Source of the DNA: Plumapathes pennacea
Lineage: Eukaryota; Cnidaria; Anthozoa; Antipatharia; Myriopathidae
NCBI GenBank assembly: GCA_964036295.1
Contig: OZ038472.1
Location: 11,652,068 to 11,716,067, forward strand
DNA length: 64,000 nt
Direction: 5' to 3'
A program made the position numbers and the translations under genes. Under the pieces are notes generated by a model. It was not told the origin of the DNA and did not search any database. It worked only from the letters and a program-made list of their open reading frames with translations. Shown in pieces: positions 30,267 to 41,690 of the stretch (the first letter of the stretch is position 1; each line of letters opens with the position of its first letter).

Positions 30267-32875
30267 TCAGCCAAACTTGTACTGCTCGGCCCATGGTTCC
30301 TCTGCGTTGCCGGAGATTACGCTGATTGGCTGGAAGGCTGCGGGAACATTTCTGTCGATCAGCATGCCAATATCGAGATCTTGTCTGTCGGGGATCTTGT
30401 CAGCTATCGCGGCAAGATGTTCCCATTGCCTAACAACGTGTGGGGTCGCGATGTCCCGGTGTGTTGCTGGTATGTACTCACGTGAATAGGCGTAGGGGAC
30501 TCTGATTTGGGAGTATTCGCTGTTGATGTCTTGTATGTAGAGACCTGTTATTTTCCTGGTTCGTATAGTATTTGACCCGATGATTGTGTTGACTTTGAGG
30601 CCAAACTCCTGCGCTGTAAGCTCTAACTTGTCGAGCAGGGAATCTGAGATAAAAACGTCTGTTGACTGGTCGTCGAACACAGCATACGTCAGGATTTCCT
30701 TGCCAGGCTGAGACTGGTGCGTCAACTTGACGAGCACGATTCTGGCACACGACTGACCAGATCTCTCCCCTCCGCACACTTGTGTGCAGGTTGAAGAGGA
30801 GTCTGCAGCGTCTTGCATGTCACTGTGTAGAGCTGTTAGGTGCCTCCGCTGACAGATGTTACAGCATGGCGGGTCTTCGCTACTGTCCCCAGCAATGTGG
30901 GTGCCTTGCGCGGCGCACTTGTAGCAGAGCTTGTTCTTCTTAAAGAAATCTTTCCTCTCGTCAGACGTAAGTTATCGAAACTTCTTGCACTCGTTGAGCG
31001 TGTGAGACCTGGTATTGTGATAGAGGCATAGCTTCTGTGTGACTGGGTTTTCCGGGCGTACTGTCGATGTTTTGTTTTTTGCGTTTTTTCTCTTTTTAGG
31101 GGAAGAATATGACTTGTTCTGCTCGGTTGTCCTGGATAGCAGCGTAGTAGCAGAACCTGTCTGTCTGCGCCGCGAAAAATCGTGAGCTGCGGGAGATGTG
31201 TTGCTGGCTGCAGAACGGGAAGTCTGAGGTATGTTCATGCGCTCTGCGTGGAAGGTGACTTCTCTAGCTAAGTCGGAGAGGCTTGGAAAGGAGTCATGCC
31301 CTTTGTCTTGCTGCAGCGTTTGGATCTTTGCTGACCATTTTGTGAAGAACCAGTTAGGGAGCTTGTCCACAAGGGCTTGAATTTTGGACGGGTATTCAAA
31401 GATCTTCAGGGCTGGTAAGAAATTGCTAGCGATTTCGACTTGTTGCAATAAGTCGCTGGCGAATCGTTGCTTCAGCCTTTTCCTGGCCTCTTTATAAGCT
31501 ATTTTTGCCTTGCCGTCCAGATGTTGATATAGAAGGTAAAGTTTCTTCTGGGCGCTGATCGGTGCGGAGTCGATGAGGGCGTCAAAGGCTGTCTCCCAGA
31601 TGAAGAATTTGGTGTCAGGCTCGTCGCCTCTAAAGACGTCTGGTTTGGCTTGGGGCCCGGCAGGCGTTGTAGCTGCGTGACCTTGGCCAGGGCTTCGGCG
31701 ATCTGATGCACATTATCTGGAGCAGAGTGACTGGCTGTGGTACGTGTCGCGGGAGTGTACGCGCCGGCTTCGAAGCGCACGGAAGGACTGACAAAGGGCG
31801 TAGTGCGCGGAAAACTGTTGATAGCAGGTGAACTGTGGTGGAGTGTCGTTGAAGTCACGCTCGTGTGTGTTTGCATTGGTAGCTGAGGAACGACTGGGGT
31901 GATTGCGTCGAGGACCAAAGGCTCATTAATTGCAGCTGTTTGGTTGCTCTGAGATGCGGACATTTGGAAGGCGCTCGGATGGCCTGTGTCGGAAGGGAAC
32001 GCGGTCGGTTTGGACACAGCGCGGTTGATTGTGTCGGGGAGACCGAGAGGCCTGGTAGCGACCTGGTTGTCAGCGGTTTTCGGCTCATATGACAGCGCTC
32101 CAGGGGTGTTAGTTGTGTGGGGAGTGGTACTTAGCATTGGTTGTGACATCAAGAATCGCTCCATCATGTCTTCTTTATCGCACGGTAGTTCTGCTTCGAG
32201 TGACAATTCCTCGAGTACTGCTCCTTCGTAAACGTTTTCTTCTGGTATTGTTTCACTTAACGCCTGTTGGAGTTTAAGTTGACTTAATCTGTTGTCCTGT
32301 TCCTGAATGGCGTCAGTGAACTTAATCCTTTGTTCAAGCGCCGCTCGCTTTGCTTTGACGTTTAACAGGGTTTCCTTTGAGGATGTTGCGGTATTGGTCG
32401 ATGACCTCGAGCGATGAGATCGACGTGACTCGCGCGACGATGAGGACTTTACCGAACCGGTCTCTTCTTCATCTTGAAGGATTCTTAGTTTTTCGCGTGC
32501 GGCGTGTCGGGATCCTTCGAGTGAGTCTGACGTCGACTCGCGTAGATCTAACACAACTTGGGCTTGAGGACCGTCCCCTACGAAGCGGATCCACTCGTCT
32601 AATTGCCTCTTGGTGTTCTCAAAATGAGTCAACAAGTTTTCTAACTCAAGGTTTATTTCCTTTGGTTCCCGCGTTCTGGCGACGAATGTGAAGAATGCCT
32701 TCAACTGCTCGCGGAATGATTTGACTGCTATGCGACCGACATTCTCTTTTAGAAAAAGGGTATACTCTAATCCTTTCTCGGTCGGCTTTAATGTTCGTGT
32801 TGGTCTTATCGAGCTTTCAGACGGGGAAGACGTTGTCTCAGGCTCAGTTCTTGTGAGTTCGTTAAAATCTCTTTG
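30267..32875 (-). pseudogene. gag: BEL-B gag, zinc knuckles and protease region, unit 2
   Basis: Reading leftwards from 32,875: a charged, coiled-coil-like gag (RTREPKEINLELENLLTHFE) at 32,870-31,500, with an Ala/Ser/Thr-rich middle, ends in DUF1759-type sequence. A capsid tail (VEIASNFLPALKI) lies at about 31,450. CCHC-type knuckles (LCYKCAAQGTHIAG and CCNICQRRH) are at about 30,940-30,830. The protease-like segment YAVFDDQSTDVFISDSLL lies at about 30,690-30,640. A ~95-bp deletion near 31,455 and a stop at about 30,974 (GAA to TAA relative to unit 3) break it. The front end is cut at 32,875, where BEL-A integrase sequence starts in the opposite orientation. Confidence 0.8.
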
Positions 32876-34371
32876 AGAGACTAGTTAGGGAGGAGTTGTG
32901 TGCAGCCTAAAATGAATGGATCAAGTCATCCTAAACGAAGTTGAAGGAACAGGATAACTTCAACCAACTAGTAAGCAAACTTGGGTTGATCGAGGAGACA
33001 GAGCTTTTGCGATGCAAGGGGAGACTTTGCAACTCAGACCTCGGGGTGGAAGCGTCGAGTGCAGTCATACTACCAAGACAGCACAGGTTGACAGACATGA
33101 TTGTTCTGGATTGTCATCGTAATGTACATCATAGTGGGGTGAGAGCAACACTGGCTGAACTGCGATCGAGATTCTGGGTTCCAAAGGGCAGACAAGTCGC
33201 AGAGAAGCTATTAGATAAGTGCGTAACCTGTAAGAAGCAAGAAGGCAAAGCTTGCAAGGCACCACATGTAGCGGATCTGCCAGGGTTTCGAGTGAAACAA
33301 GCTGAACCATTCTCCAAGGTAGGAGTAGATTTTGCCGGTCTGCTGTATTTCAAGAAGGGTCCGAGTAACATGGAAAAAGCTTATGTAGCGCTGTTCTCCT
33401 GCTGCGTAACTAGAACATTACACCTGGACTTGGTGCGAGATCTCACAGCAGCAACCTTTTTGAGATGTTTGAGAAGGTTTGCAGCCAGGAGAGGCGCTCC
33501 TTCACTCATTGTGTCTGTTAACGGTAAGACATTGAAGGCTACGGAGAAGGTTTTGAGAGAGTTGTAACAACATCCGGAGGTGATAGCCCATTTAGAGGAA
33601 AATCGCATGGACTGGAGATTCAATCTAGAAAGAGCCTCAGGGTGGGGAGGGTTCTTCGAACGCATGGTGGGAAGCGTCAAGCGATGCCTAAAGAACACTC
33701 TGGGAGACGCCAGATGGTCTTATGATGAGCTGCTGACAGCATTAATTGAAATAGAATGTACGTTAAATGCTAGGCCGCTGACCTATGAGTCTGATGAACC
33801 AACCGGGGAATCACTGACACCGTCACACCTCATCTATGGTAGGCGAATTACATCAATACCAGATGAATTAGTAGAGCCAGCCGATGACAGGCAGCCGGGT
33901 AGATACCAACTCCAGATTTAAGTATCTCAGCGTAAACCTTCACCATTTCTGGAGTAGATGGCGACGTGAATACTTAGCAGGCTGCGAGAGCACCACGACA
34001 GCAAGAGTGGCAGCGTGCGAAGGGCGGCGGAGTTGGGTGATGTTGTAGTTGTGGCGGAAAAAGGTTTGAAGAGAAACAAGTGGACGATGGGAGTTGTCGA
34101 GAGTTTGGTGCGTGGAAGAGATGATGTGGTCTGGGGTGCAGTAGTGAGGGTAGGAATTAGGGGGGTAAAATGAAGCTTCTATCTAGACCCGTACACCCTA
34201 TTTTACACCCTATTGAAGTAAGGGCTGTAGGTGAAGGCCCAGAGCTGGTGGTGCGAGAACCAAAAAATGAGATGCCCACGCAGAGTTTAGAGAGAAACAT
34301 AAGCGCGCTGCAGCAGTATCTGCAAGGGATAGGATCGCGATTGGAACAATGCTTGACTCCTAAGTGAGTCA
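32876..34371 (+). pseudogene. pol: BEL-A integrase and C-terminal domain, unit 2
   Basis: It starts abruptly at GACTAGTTAGGGAGGAG, the same word found inside BEL-A at 5,710. The frame 32,941-33,567 holds the zinc-binding part and VGVDFAGLL; the second catalytic residue is Val (SVNGKTL) as in the other two units. A unit-specific TAA at 33,565-33,567 replaces Tyr. The later frame 33,580-33,921 keeps GGFFERMVG and reads through DELLTALIEIECTLNARPLT without the frameshift found in units 1 and 3. The DUF5641-like tail follows to a G run at 34,372. Confidence 0.85.
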
Positions 34372-34615
34372 GGGGGGGGGGGGGGGAGTGTTGTATTTTG
34401 CGTCAGGATTTCATCGTATAGTTAATTTAAGTAATTAAGATTCTGTTTATGTTACGTTAGTGATTCTGTTTATGTTATGTTATGTTATGTTAATATTACA
34501 TTACCAATAATTGATAATAAACTTTATTACTGTAAACCGAGACCTCGTGACTAACACGAGGAGATTATGTAACAGATTGTGTAAGACGGAGTAAAAGAGT
34601 AAGGTGATTAAAGTG
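34372..34615 (+). repeat. BEL-A terminal region, unit 2 (no retroposon insertion)
   Basis: A G15 run, GTGTTGTATTTTGCGTCAGG and the AT-rich AATAAA-containing sequence continue uninterrupted through GAGACCTCGTGAC. This gives the empty site for the insertion seen in units 1 and 3. Confidence 0.55.
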
Positions 34616-35878
34616 CGACTTGCGTAAAATTTTTAAACCAGTATCTCTTCATGTGGATGTCATGCCGACAGACATCTTGCGTCGGGACTCGGGAATTAAA
34701 GTTCCCTGTACAGTCCACACGGTCTGATGACGTCACGGCTGATCGGCTAATAAGGATTTGTATGAGAGATTTCACAGTACATTTTACGCTTAAAAGTAAT
34801 AAATCTTACTCTTAAAATCGGTCTAACAAGAGGAGTCCTTACTTGCCACTTATGATAACTAAGCATTTTAGTCTAAACTTCGGTATCAATTTTGTTTGGG
34901 CTGAAATGGGGACACAGGTCTGAAATAAGGTTTGGGAAAAATCGAACAGTTTTGTCTGAAACAAGGTCGAGGTTTTGAACCGTGCGGTACACTCCCACAC
35001 AGATTTCTCAGGAGTACCCCTCCTCCCCCGGGATGTTTCCGTCCATGCTCAGCATCCCACCAGTCTCCCACCGTCAAAATAGTTCCAAGCTCCTATTCCC
35101 TAATATGGCATTTCCGCATTCATCATTTCCGGAAAGCTTGTTTGTCGCCATGTTGTGCATGCGGGGAGGCGTTGCTCGAGATTTCCTCTTTTTGTGTGAC
35201 TTCTATGATCTCCAAGTCTGAGGTGAGAAACTTATCAACACAACTTTGTTAATTTTTTGTTGTTTTAAGGGATTTTGAGCCGGATGTTTATAGCGGTGTA
35301 CCGTAGTGTACTCAGAGATTGAAAACATACACATTGTGAGGACTCGATCCCGATCGAAGTTTTTTTGTACAAGACTGGTATTGAATCCATTTTGTGTGGC
35401 TATTGCGTGAGGCTGGTGTGATTTCGGTCTAGTCTGTCATAACGGGCTCGTTCACGGGCGTTCTACTCTAATTGAACGTTCTCGCTCGAAGGTCGAGCTA
35501 CAGCTCATCGATGCGACGCGACGCGACGCGAGCTGAAATTATTTTATGGCTGTTGAGGTGCCTCAGTTTTAAAAACGTAATTGCTGCAAAAAGCTAAAAG
35601 TCGCTGCGAAACGCAGTTTATGGGGATTCATTTCAAAATGTCAGAGCCGTTTTCGCATGACTGTCAAAAGTAATCGCGTGATTATTTTGACTTTGCGTTT
35701 GCCTCGCTTTGTGATTGGTCCTGAAGGCCATGTCACACGAGGCAATGTTCTCTGCATATTGTCTATCGTTGTGTTGGAACGATTGCTTTGGTTTTGGTTT
35801 TCGACACTCATCTGAAAAGTGTTCTAATCACATGCAATACTTAAACTGCAATACTTAAGAATGCTAATTTAATTTCAG
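34616..35878. other. Shared non-coding flank, unit 2
   Basis: Matches 7,830-9,500 with indels, including the GTACTCC-family repeat (34,880-35,040) and a GACGC tandem word at 35,510-35,530. At about 35,655-35,845 lies a decayed relative of the 46,133 MITE (GTTTTCGCATGACTGTC ... CTCATCTGAAAAGTG). No gene was seen. Confidence 0.5.
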
Positions 35879-36007
35879 ATTCTATTCAAGTTCAAGCTTG
35901 AAGAAGAATGGGCGGAACAGTTACTAGAAAGCAGGGGACAGATCCCACAGCGCCTTCAGGAGCATCTTGCTCACATGATGAGACCACTCTTGTGCATGTT
36001 AGAGAAG
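35879..36007 (+). CDS. Orphan 43-codon exon (unidentified)
   Basis: Acceptor TTAATTTCAG ends at 35,878 and donor GAG AAG^GTAAGT follows 36,007. The 129 bp are open in phase 0: ILFKFKLEEEWAEQLLESRG, QIPQRLQEHLAHMMRPLLC, MLEK. Strong splice signals and helix-like composition favour a real exon, but I do not recognise the protein and find no partner exon in the window. The end of the exon plus its donor (TTAGAGAAGGTAWGTGTATG) is repeated at 39,396 just beyond the Harbinger transposon. It lies in the unit 2 variable middle, where unit 1 has its trypsin-like exon. Confidence 0.45.
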
Positions 36008-36351
36008 GTAAGTGTATGTACTTTATGTAACAATAAACATGTCACACGCTACTTATTCTCAAATTAATCTTTAACTGTACATCTACAATATCAGACAAAT
36101 TGTGTTTTAAATTCCATGCATGGTCATCTGGCAGATGAGAATACTACAGTATTGTACCTCCCCTCCCCAACTGCTTGACTCAGGTTGCGTTCGATTGACC
36201 CTAATCCGGAATAAGAATATATTCTGGATTATTCCAGAATAACGATTCAGAAGAAAAGTCAATAAAACGACGTTTCCGTTTCTGGAATAATAGCCTGCGA
36301 TAGCATGCGCTTTGTCAGCGGCTTTTCGGGTAAAAGTTGCCAAATACAAAC

Positions 36352-37506
36352 ATGGCGGCGGCAACATTGAAAGTTGCTGTCGCTGGTGCTTTGGTTTTTA
36401 TCGCGGAAATGTTAGAAGAAGACCCCAGAACAGAAGAAGAAGATATGGTAGAAGACCTTTTGCCACTATTTTGTGTGGATGGGTTCCGTAAAGAGCGTCG
36501 AAAAGCCGTCCGTATCAGAGGTTATGCAGAGGAAGTTGTTCCGAGTTACAACCTGACGGAGTTCAGAAGCCATTTCCGCTTGTCAATAGATACGTTCGAG
36601 GAACTTGCCCTTGAGCTGGGTAATTGCCCAGAACTGCCCACAGGCCCTCAATACGGAGGCAGAGAACCAATTTCCGTCCACAAGCACCTGCTAATAACTT
36701 TATGGCTGCTTGGTAATCAAGAGTCAATCCGTTCGGTATCGGATCGCTTCAACATAACCAAAAGTTCAGTGTTTACGTGCACCAATCGCGTTTGTCTAGC
36801 CCTAAAGAACAATATCACCCGTCAAGTTATTGCATGGCCGTCCGATGAAAGAGCTCGGGTCATTATAGAGGGCTTTAGGAAACACAAAGGTCTGCCAGGT
36901 GTGAGAGGTGCCATTGATGGGTCGCACATAGCCATAAAAGCCCCCCAGGAATGTTCTGAGAATTATATCAATAGGAAACACTTCCACTCAGTCAATTTGA
37001 CTGCAATCTGTGATCATGAAATGCGTTTTCTTGATTGCTATGCTGGCTGGCCTGGTAGTGTACATGACTCAAGGGTGTTCAGAAATTCAGATTTCTTTGG
37101 CAAAGTACAGGAAAGATTCACACATGACACCCATCTCTTGGGGGATGGTGCATACACTCTGGAGACATGGATGTTAATCCCATTTAAGGATAACGGCCAC
37201 CTAACACCTCAACAGAGAAGGTACAATTTTATTCACTCCTCCACTAGGATGGTAATTGAAAGAGCATTTGCACTGCTGAAGGGTCGATTTCGAAGATTGA
37301 AGTACTTGGACATGTCACGTATTCAGGACATTCCCACAGTTATTGTTGCTGCATGTACTCTGCACAATATCTGCCTTGACAGTGAAGATCCCTATGAGGA
37401 TTTTATGGGTGATGTAGATGATGAAGTAAATGGGTTTGAGAACATTCTGCTTCCTGGCTGTGGGGCAGGTGACAAGCGCAGAGAGATCATGGAGAATTAT
37501 TGTTGA
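36352..37506 (+). CDS. Harbinger transposase-derived nuclease (HARBI1-like), 384 aa
   Basis: I chose ATG at 36,352 (context AAACATGG). The open frame runs to TGA at 37,506 without interruption. It has a helical N-terminal part (EEDMVEDLLPLF), HKHLLITLWLLGNQESIRSV and SVSDRFNITKSSVF (helix-turn-helix-like), then the DDE_4 nuclease core: GAIDGSHIAI (Asp), GWPGSVHDSRVF, LLGDGAYTL (Asp) and RMVIERAFALLKGRFRRL (Glu). All three catalytic acids are present and the length is typical for the family. It would cut the transposon ends once carried into the nucleus by the Myb/SANT-like partner encoded downstream on the other strand. Intact reading frames suggest a recently active element. Confidence 0.93.
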   Translation: MAAATLKVAVAGALVFIAEMLEEDPRTEEEDMVEDLLPLFCVDGFRKERRKAVRIRGYAEEVVPSYNLTEFRSHFRLSIDTFEELALELGNCPELPTGPQYGGREPISVHKHLLITLWLLGNQESIRSVSDRFNITKSSVFTCTNRVCLALKNNITRQVIAWPSDERARVIIEGFRKHKGLPGVRGAIDGSHIAIKAPQECSENYINRKHFHSVNLTAICDHEMRFLDCYAGWPGSVHDSRVFRNSDFFGKVQERFTHDTHLLGDGAYTLETWMLIPFKDNGHLTPQQRRYNFIHSSTRMVIERAFALLKGRFRRLKYLDMSRIQDIPTVIVAACTLHNICLDSEDPYEDFMGDVDDEVNGFENILLPGCGAGDKRREIMENYC

Positions 37507-38538
37507 CAGCTGGAACTTAAGACTGGTAGAATTTACGTTAACTCTTGTACATTGTCCATTTCCAGAGATATCCATATTTCACTCATGGATGACAGTGGAA
37601 ATTTCTAAGGGGTAGGGGCTCACAACAGTTTTACTGCACCCTGCAGTTTGTGACATTTGAAGCTCTTAATGATCTTGCCCAAAACTGCCATAAAGATCTA
37701 GTGCAGGCCTGTAGCCTGTATGAGCCAAACCTGGTTGCCTGGGTGAAAAGAAGCCATTTTTGTCACACTGAAATGATATAATATCAGGGCATCTTTGAGA
37801 TGATTTTATAGTATTTCTGATTAGAGAAACAGATCAAGATAAGCCTTTTGTAGGATATGCTTTTTTTTGTTTGAATTTGCTCATTTTCTGAGGATTCGTC
37901 CACAAATTTGGCCGAAGTCTAGTAGGTCACTGGTTAAGTGCTTTATACAAAACTTGTGGCTGTTGGTCTGAAGTGTGCTCTCAAACACAAATATCATTGA
38001 TAGTTTGGACATGTTGACCTGTAACTGTATTGAAATAAAGTTTATGTTGATGTTATAAAAAAGTTTTTTAATGTTAAACTGAGACATGTACTATGATGGT
38101 TAGAAATTGTCCTGAATGATAAAGTGTTCAGTCTGTTGTCAAGAGTTATAGTTTACATTGTTGGTGATTGTTTTGTCACAACATGAACCATGATCTCATG
38201 AAAAGCAGTGTGATCTAACATTTGTTCATCGTGAAAAAAAATACAAGGGATAAATTGAACCCTTCGATTCATGTTTCAGGGGTTTTATTCTGAAAAAATA
38301 ATCTTTGTCCAGCTAATGTTATATATATACATGTGTATAAAGCTGGCCAGGCAGTCGATAAACTACTTCAATAAAGAAAAAACCTGATTGCAATTCTGAA
38401 ATGCATCGGTAACAGAGTGAATATTGTTGTTAATTAGTCGTGCGGTGAGTACCGTAAACAATGCAAATATAGCAACTTTCTCCGGCAGTCAAAAAGCCCC
38501 AAAATAACAACTTTTATAAGTACCTGGTCTGGCAAAGA
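37507..38538. other. Intergenic spacer inside Harbinger
   Basis: About 1 kb between the two convergent stop codons, AT-rich, with AATAAA words usable as poly(A) signals (for example near 38,033, and on the opposite strand near 38,370). No further gene was seen. Confidence 0.6.
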
Positions 38539-39183
38539 CTATTTGTTGATATCTTTCAAAACATGCAAAAGTCCAGACAACAAACCCATCTTTTCTCGAT
38601 GCTGCTGCTCCATTCTCTCGCAGCGACTTTCATTTTCCTTTTTCCGGTCTTCGGCGTACTCCTTCAACCACTGAAGAGTTTCGTTTTCCCGAGACATGCG
38701 TGGCTTTCTGGCCTTCTTCTTGGGGGTCTCTTCGTTTTCGTCACAGCTGTGTGTACGCTTTTTTGGCTGAGTTTCTGAGTCTCCAAGACCCGAGCTGCTG
38801 GCAGTCGCGTATGGCCTGACATTTGGCCTGTAGCCGTACACTTCTGCAAGCTGCTGGTAAAATGGGCATTCCCTCCTACTGTTACCACTCTGGTTATTAT
38901 GGTCTTCACACTTTCGGAAAGCCATTGTTAGGGCCTTCCATTTGCCTTCGCACTGGTCGGGGCGAGCAGTACAGCCGTGCTCGCTCATCCGGGCCGCGAT
39001 TATCTCCCAAATCTGTTTCTTCTTGTAGTTCACGTTCTTGAACAGCTCTTTCTTATCCTCGTACAAAGATATCAGCAGCAGGGTCTCTTCTCTGGTCCAG
39101 CAGTACCCCTTTTTTTTTATCAGCTCTAAATTCTCTTCAATGTGCTTTTCTTCTGCTTCTGCATTGGCAATTATGGACGCCAT
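38539..39183 (-). CDS. Harbinger Myb/SANT-like DNA-binding protein, 214 aa
   Basis: Minus-strand ATG at 39,183, stop at 38,539. Residues ~26-95 form a Myb/SANT-like trihelix (YCWTREETLLLISLYEDKK, KKKQIWEIIAARM and QCEGKWKALTMAFRK, with the spaced Trp residues). Residues ~95-160 are a Ser-rich, basic segment with KKRTHSCDE and KKKARKPR (possible nuclear signal). The C-terminal part (NETLQWLKEYAEDRKKENES) is predicted coiled coil. Harbinger elements need such a protein to bind subterminal motifs and import the nuclease. Position, convergent orientation and the intact frame fit that role. Confidence 0.9.
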   Translation of the reverse strand: MASIIANAEAEEKHIEENLELIKKKGYCWTREETLLLISLYEDKKELFKNVNYKKKQIWEIIAARMSEHGCTARPDQCEGKWKALTMAFRKCEDHNNQSGNSRRECPFYQQLAEVYGYRPNVRPYATASSSGLGDSETQPKKRTHSCDENEETPKKKARKPRMSRENETLQWLKEYAEDRKKENESRCERMEQQHREKMGLLSGLLHVLKDINK

Positions 39184-39395
39184 TATATTGTTGACAGAAA
39201 AGCGGACCGCAAGGGAAACAGGGCAACAGGGCGCTGACGTGTTATTCCGAATTATTCCGGCTATTCTGCTCCAGCGAGTAGAATAGTTGGAATACTCTCG
39301 CCACTATTCCGGAATAGGAATACGAGTCAATCGAACGATGAAAAGTCCTTAATCCTTGTATTCCTATTCCGGATTAGGGTCAATCGAACGCACCC

Positions 39396-40471
39396 TTAGA
39401 GAAGGTATGTGTATGTACTTTATGTAACAATGAACATTGTGTCACATTGTGGGCTGGTCCTTCATCCTCTGTTCCTCCGATCCTCTGATCCCTTCTTAGT
39501 CCTGTCCTTTGTTCCTCTCAGATTCTATATTGCTTTGTTCTTAATATATTCATTCACTTTTACAGAACAATTTTATATTCAACACATTTGTGATTGCAAT
39601 ATATTCATGACTCTTATAGAACAATTTAATATTTAACACATTTGAGATTCCGGTACTTAAAGGACCAACCGCAAATTGTCAGGAAAATCTGCCAACCTGA
39701 CAGGAAAGGCTAGTAGCTCTGAGCTAGTGGACACAGCTTTTGCTGCATCCTGTATCTGAGGGCCAAATATGGAGAAAAGTGCCATACTCTATGTTTTATC
39801 TACAAATTTAGTGTTCAAAATGCATGAACCTGAAACTTTGTCTGCTGTACATGTTTTTTATGCTTTCTTGATTTCTGCCACTCAAATATTTAAGCCCGAG
39901 ATGAGGAATTTTCAGTCATGTGTTGAATTTTGGGTCATGTGACCTTGAGCTGTAAAGGGCCAGGGAAGCAGCCTGTCAATCAGAAACAATAGGCCAGAAC
40001 TAGAAATCCAGCTCACTATATCAGACATTCAGGGGAGAGGGTACAGATGGGCCTTGGGTGTAAAGCTTGGTTTGATCACATATTGAATTAAATTTGATTT
40101 CCTGTAAACTTGAGTGAGATTTAAAGTGATGTGTTGAATGAATTACTGACAAGAACTAAGTGAAGTATACATGTAAAGTTTCTGTTTGTGCTGCGACATG
40201 TGGGTGAACCGTAATACTGTGACCACTTAAGTACCAGTCATAAACCACTCTCCCCTCTCAAGCTCATGTCAATCTCCCTCAGATTTCCCACATCATTCTC
40301 TTGCTCTGCTTCAACTCTACTGTAGTCTTTAGTTTACCAATCTGTCTCTACCCCCACCCCTAGAGAATGCTGCCCTGAAACCAGTTAAACCATTTTTCAT
40401 AAGGCTTGATAATCCTTGTGACGACTTCTTCTGATCAAATCAGCAGGAAAATATTTTATGAGATAAAATAT
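39396..40471. other. Unit 2 variable middle, non-coding
   Basis: It begins with a repeat of the orphan exon end and donor (39,396-39,445 matches 36,000-36,050). No exon was identified. From about 40,190 it matches unit 1 at 15,440-15,720, just before the Death exon. Confidence 0.45.
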
Positions 40472-41094
40472 GGGTCATTCCACAGTATCTGGTAATGTTA
40501 CGGAGGGGAAAATCAGAGCATTTCAAGGCCTCAAAATTTGACAAATTCCACAACAGCCTAATAAAATGCATATGGTATCATAGAGATTTGGGGATGCTAC
40601 AACCTGAATATGTTTTAAACTGCAGGGCTTTTATGCTGGCAGCATTAAGGGGTGAAATTTCCCGTTACGGAGGGGAATCAGAGAATTGGCATTTTTCATT
40701 AGTTTAATTGTTTTTGCTCTCAAATTTCTCTGAGTTTGCAGCATGGATTGAAACAAGAGTATGCTTTGATTATTTGACAGTGCATATGCTATTAATTTAT
40801 TGAGATAAAAAATCGAATTGTTTGCCATTATTCAGTAAGTGCATCTTTTTTGTAAGGATGTTCTGTTACGGAGGGGAACTTTTTGTCCACATCAAGTTAG
40901 CACATATATTTTTATAGTTTAGAATGTATATATACTGGTGGGAGATATTTAGTTTAGCATATATGTTGTCAGTTCAGAATACATATCTTCAGTTTACAAT
41001 CTTTGGTATCAACTTGGACAATCTATTTAGCATTTAGAATAGAATTATTAAATGTGACCCTCCTGATGAAAAGGGTCATTAAGGTGAAAAACGA

Positions 41095-41250
41095 AAACGC
41101 GTTTAAACGACCGTTTAAACGAAAAACGCGTTTCAAACGCGTTTCAAATTCGTTTAAACGCGTTTCAGAATCGTTTAAACGCGTTTCAAAATCGTTTAAA
41201 CGCGTTTCAAAATCGTTTAAACGCGTTTAAACGAGAGCCTTTCTCATTGC
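41095..41250. repeat. Tandem CGTTTAAACGCGTTTCAAAAT array
   Basis: About seven imperfect copies of a ~21-bp unit built on the palindrome CGTTTAAACG. An open frame reading FKRVS repeats here is a by-product. A shorter inverted array lies at 43,058-43,130. Confidence 0.85.
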
Positions 41251-41648
41251 GTTTAAACGCGAATTTGATCACACAATAATTGTTAATCTTATTATTGATG
41301 TCATCAGTGGCAAAGGCAAGCGTCTCAAATTTCTAAGTGTAACGCCACAGGATTTGCATCACTGAGCAAAGCTCTCCCTGTATTTGTGAGACTAATATTT
41401 ATCTTACGAGTACCGACTCAGGGTCACGTCGCTAAAACAATAAAGGAGTAGTTTGACGAATAATCTACTTGTATTGCAATGAGCACACGATTTAGAATAA
41501 AATAAAAGGTGTGAGTCGCTTGCCATGTCCGTGGAGCGCGTCTTTCCCAAGGCTACTTTACTGATTTTTGCAATCCCGCGGCCGGTGTAGCATTCAGATA
41601 CAATTTTGTGTACGCCGCCGATATTTTACGATACTTGTATGTGGAACA

Positions 41649-41690
41649 ATGGAATTGTTATCCCTAGTTGTTGTGGCAGCGTATGTATCG
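41649..41690 (+). CDS. Candidate captured first exon with signal-peptide-like start
   Basis: ATG at 41,649 opens MELLSLVVVAAYVS, a hydrophobic N-terminus like a signal peptide, followed directly by a consensus donor GTGAGT at 41,691. The sequence before it (41,510-41,648) is GC-richer than the surroundings (GCGGCCGG, GCCGCCG). This resembles a promoter plus first coding exon inside a non-autonomous transposon. No acceptor exon was identified, so this is tentative. Confidence 0.25.

Larger units (their letters stand above)
36183..39395. mobile_element. Complete PIF/Harbinger-type DNA transposon, 3.2 kb
   Basis: Terminal inverted repeats GGTTGCGTTCGATTGACCCT (36,183) and, reverse-complemented, GGGTGCGTTCGATTGACCCT (ending 39,395) extend through AATCCGGAATA with one mismatch. 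Subterminal 'GGAATA/TATTCC' words are dense. It carries the two genes of an autonomous Harbinger in convergent orientation: nuclease (36,352-37,506) and Myb/SANT-like protein (39,183-38,539), both open. The flanking trinucleotides are TCA and TTA, so the expected 3-bp target duplication is not exact. Present only in unit 2. Confidence 0.9.

Noticed and set aside
36337..36351. Harbinger nuclease start at 36,337
   Set aside because: That codon is TTG; the first ATG in good context is 36,352.
41003..41230. Open frame with FKRVSKSFKRVS repeats
   Set aside because: Entirely produced by the CGTTTAAACG/CGTTTCAAAAT array inside an inverted-repeat element.
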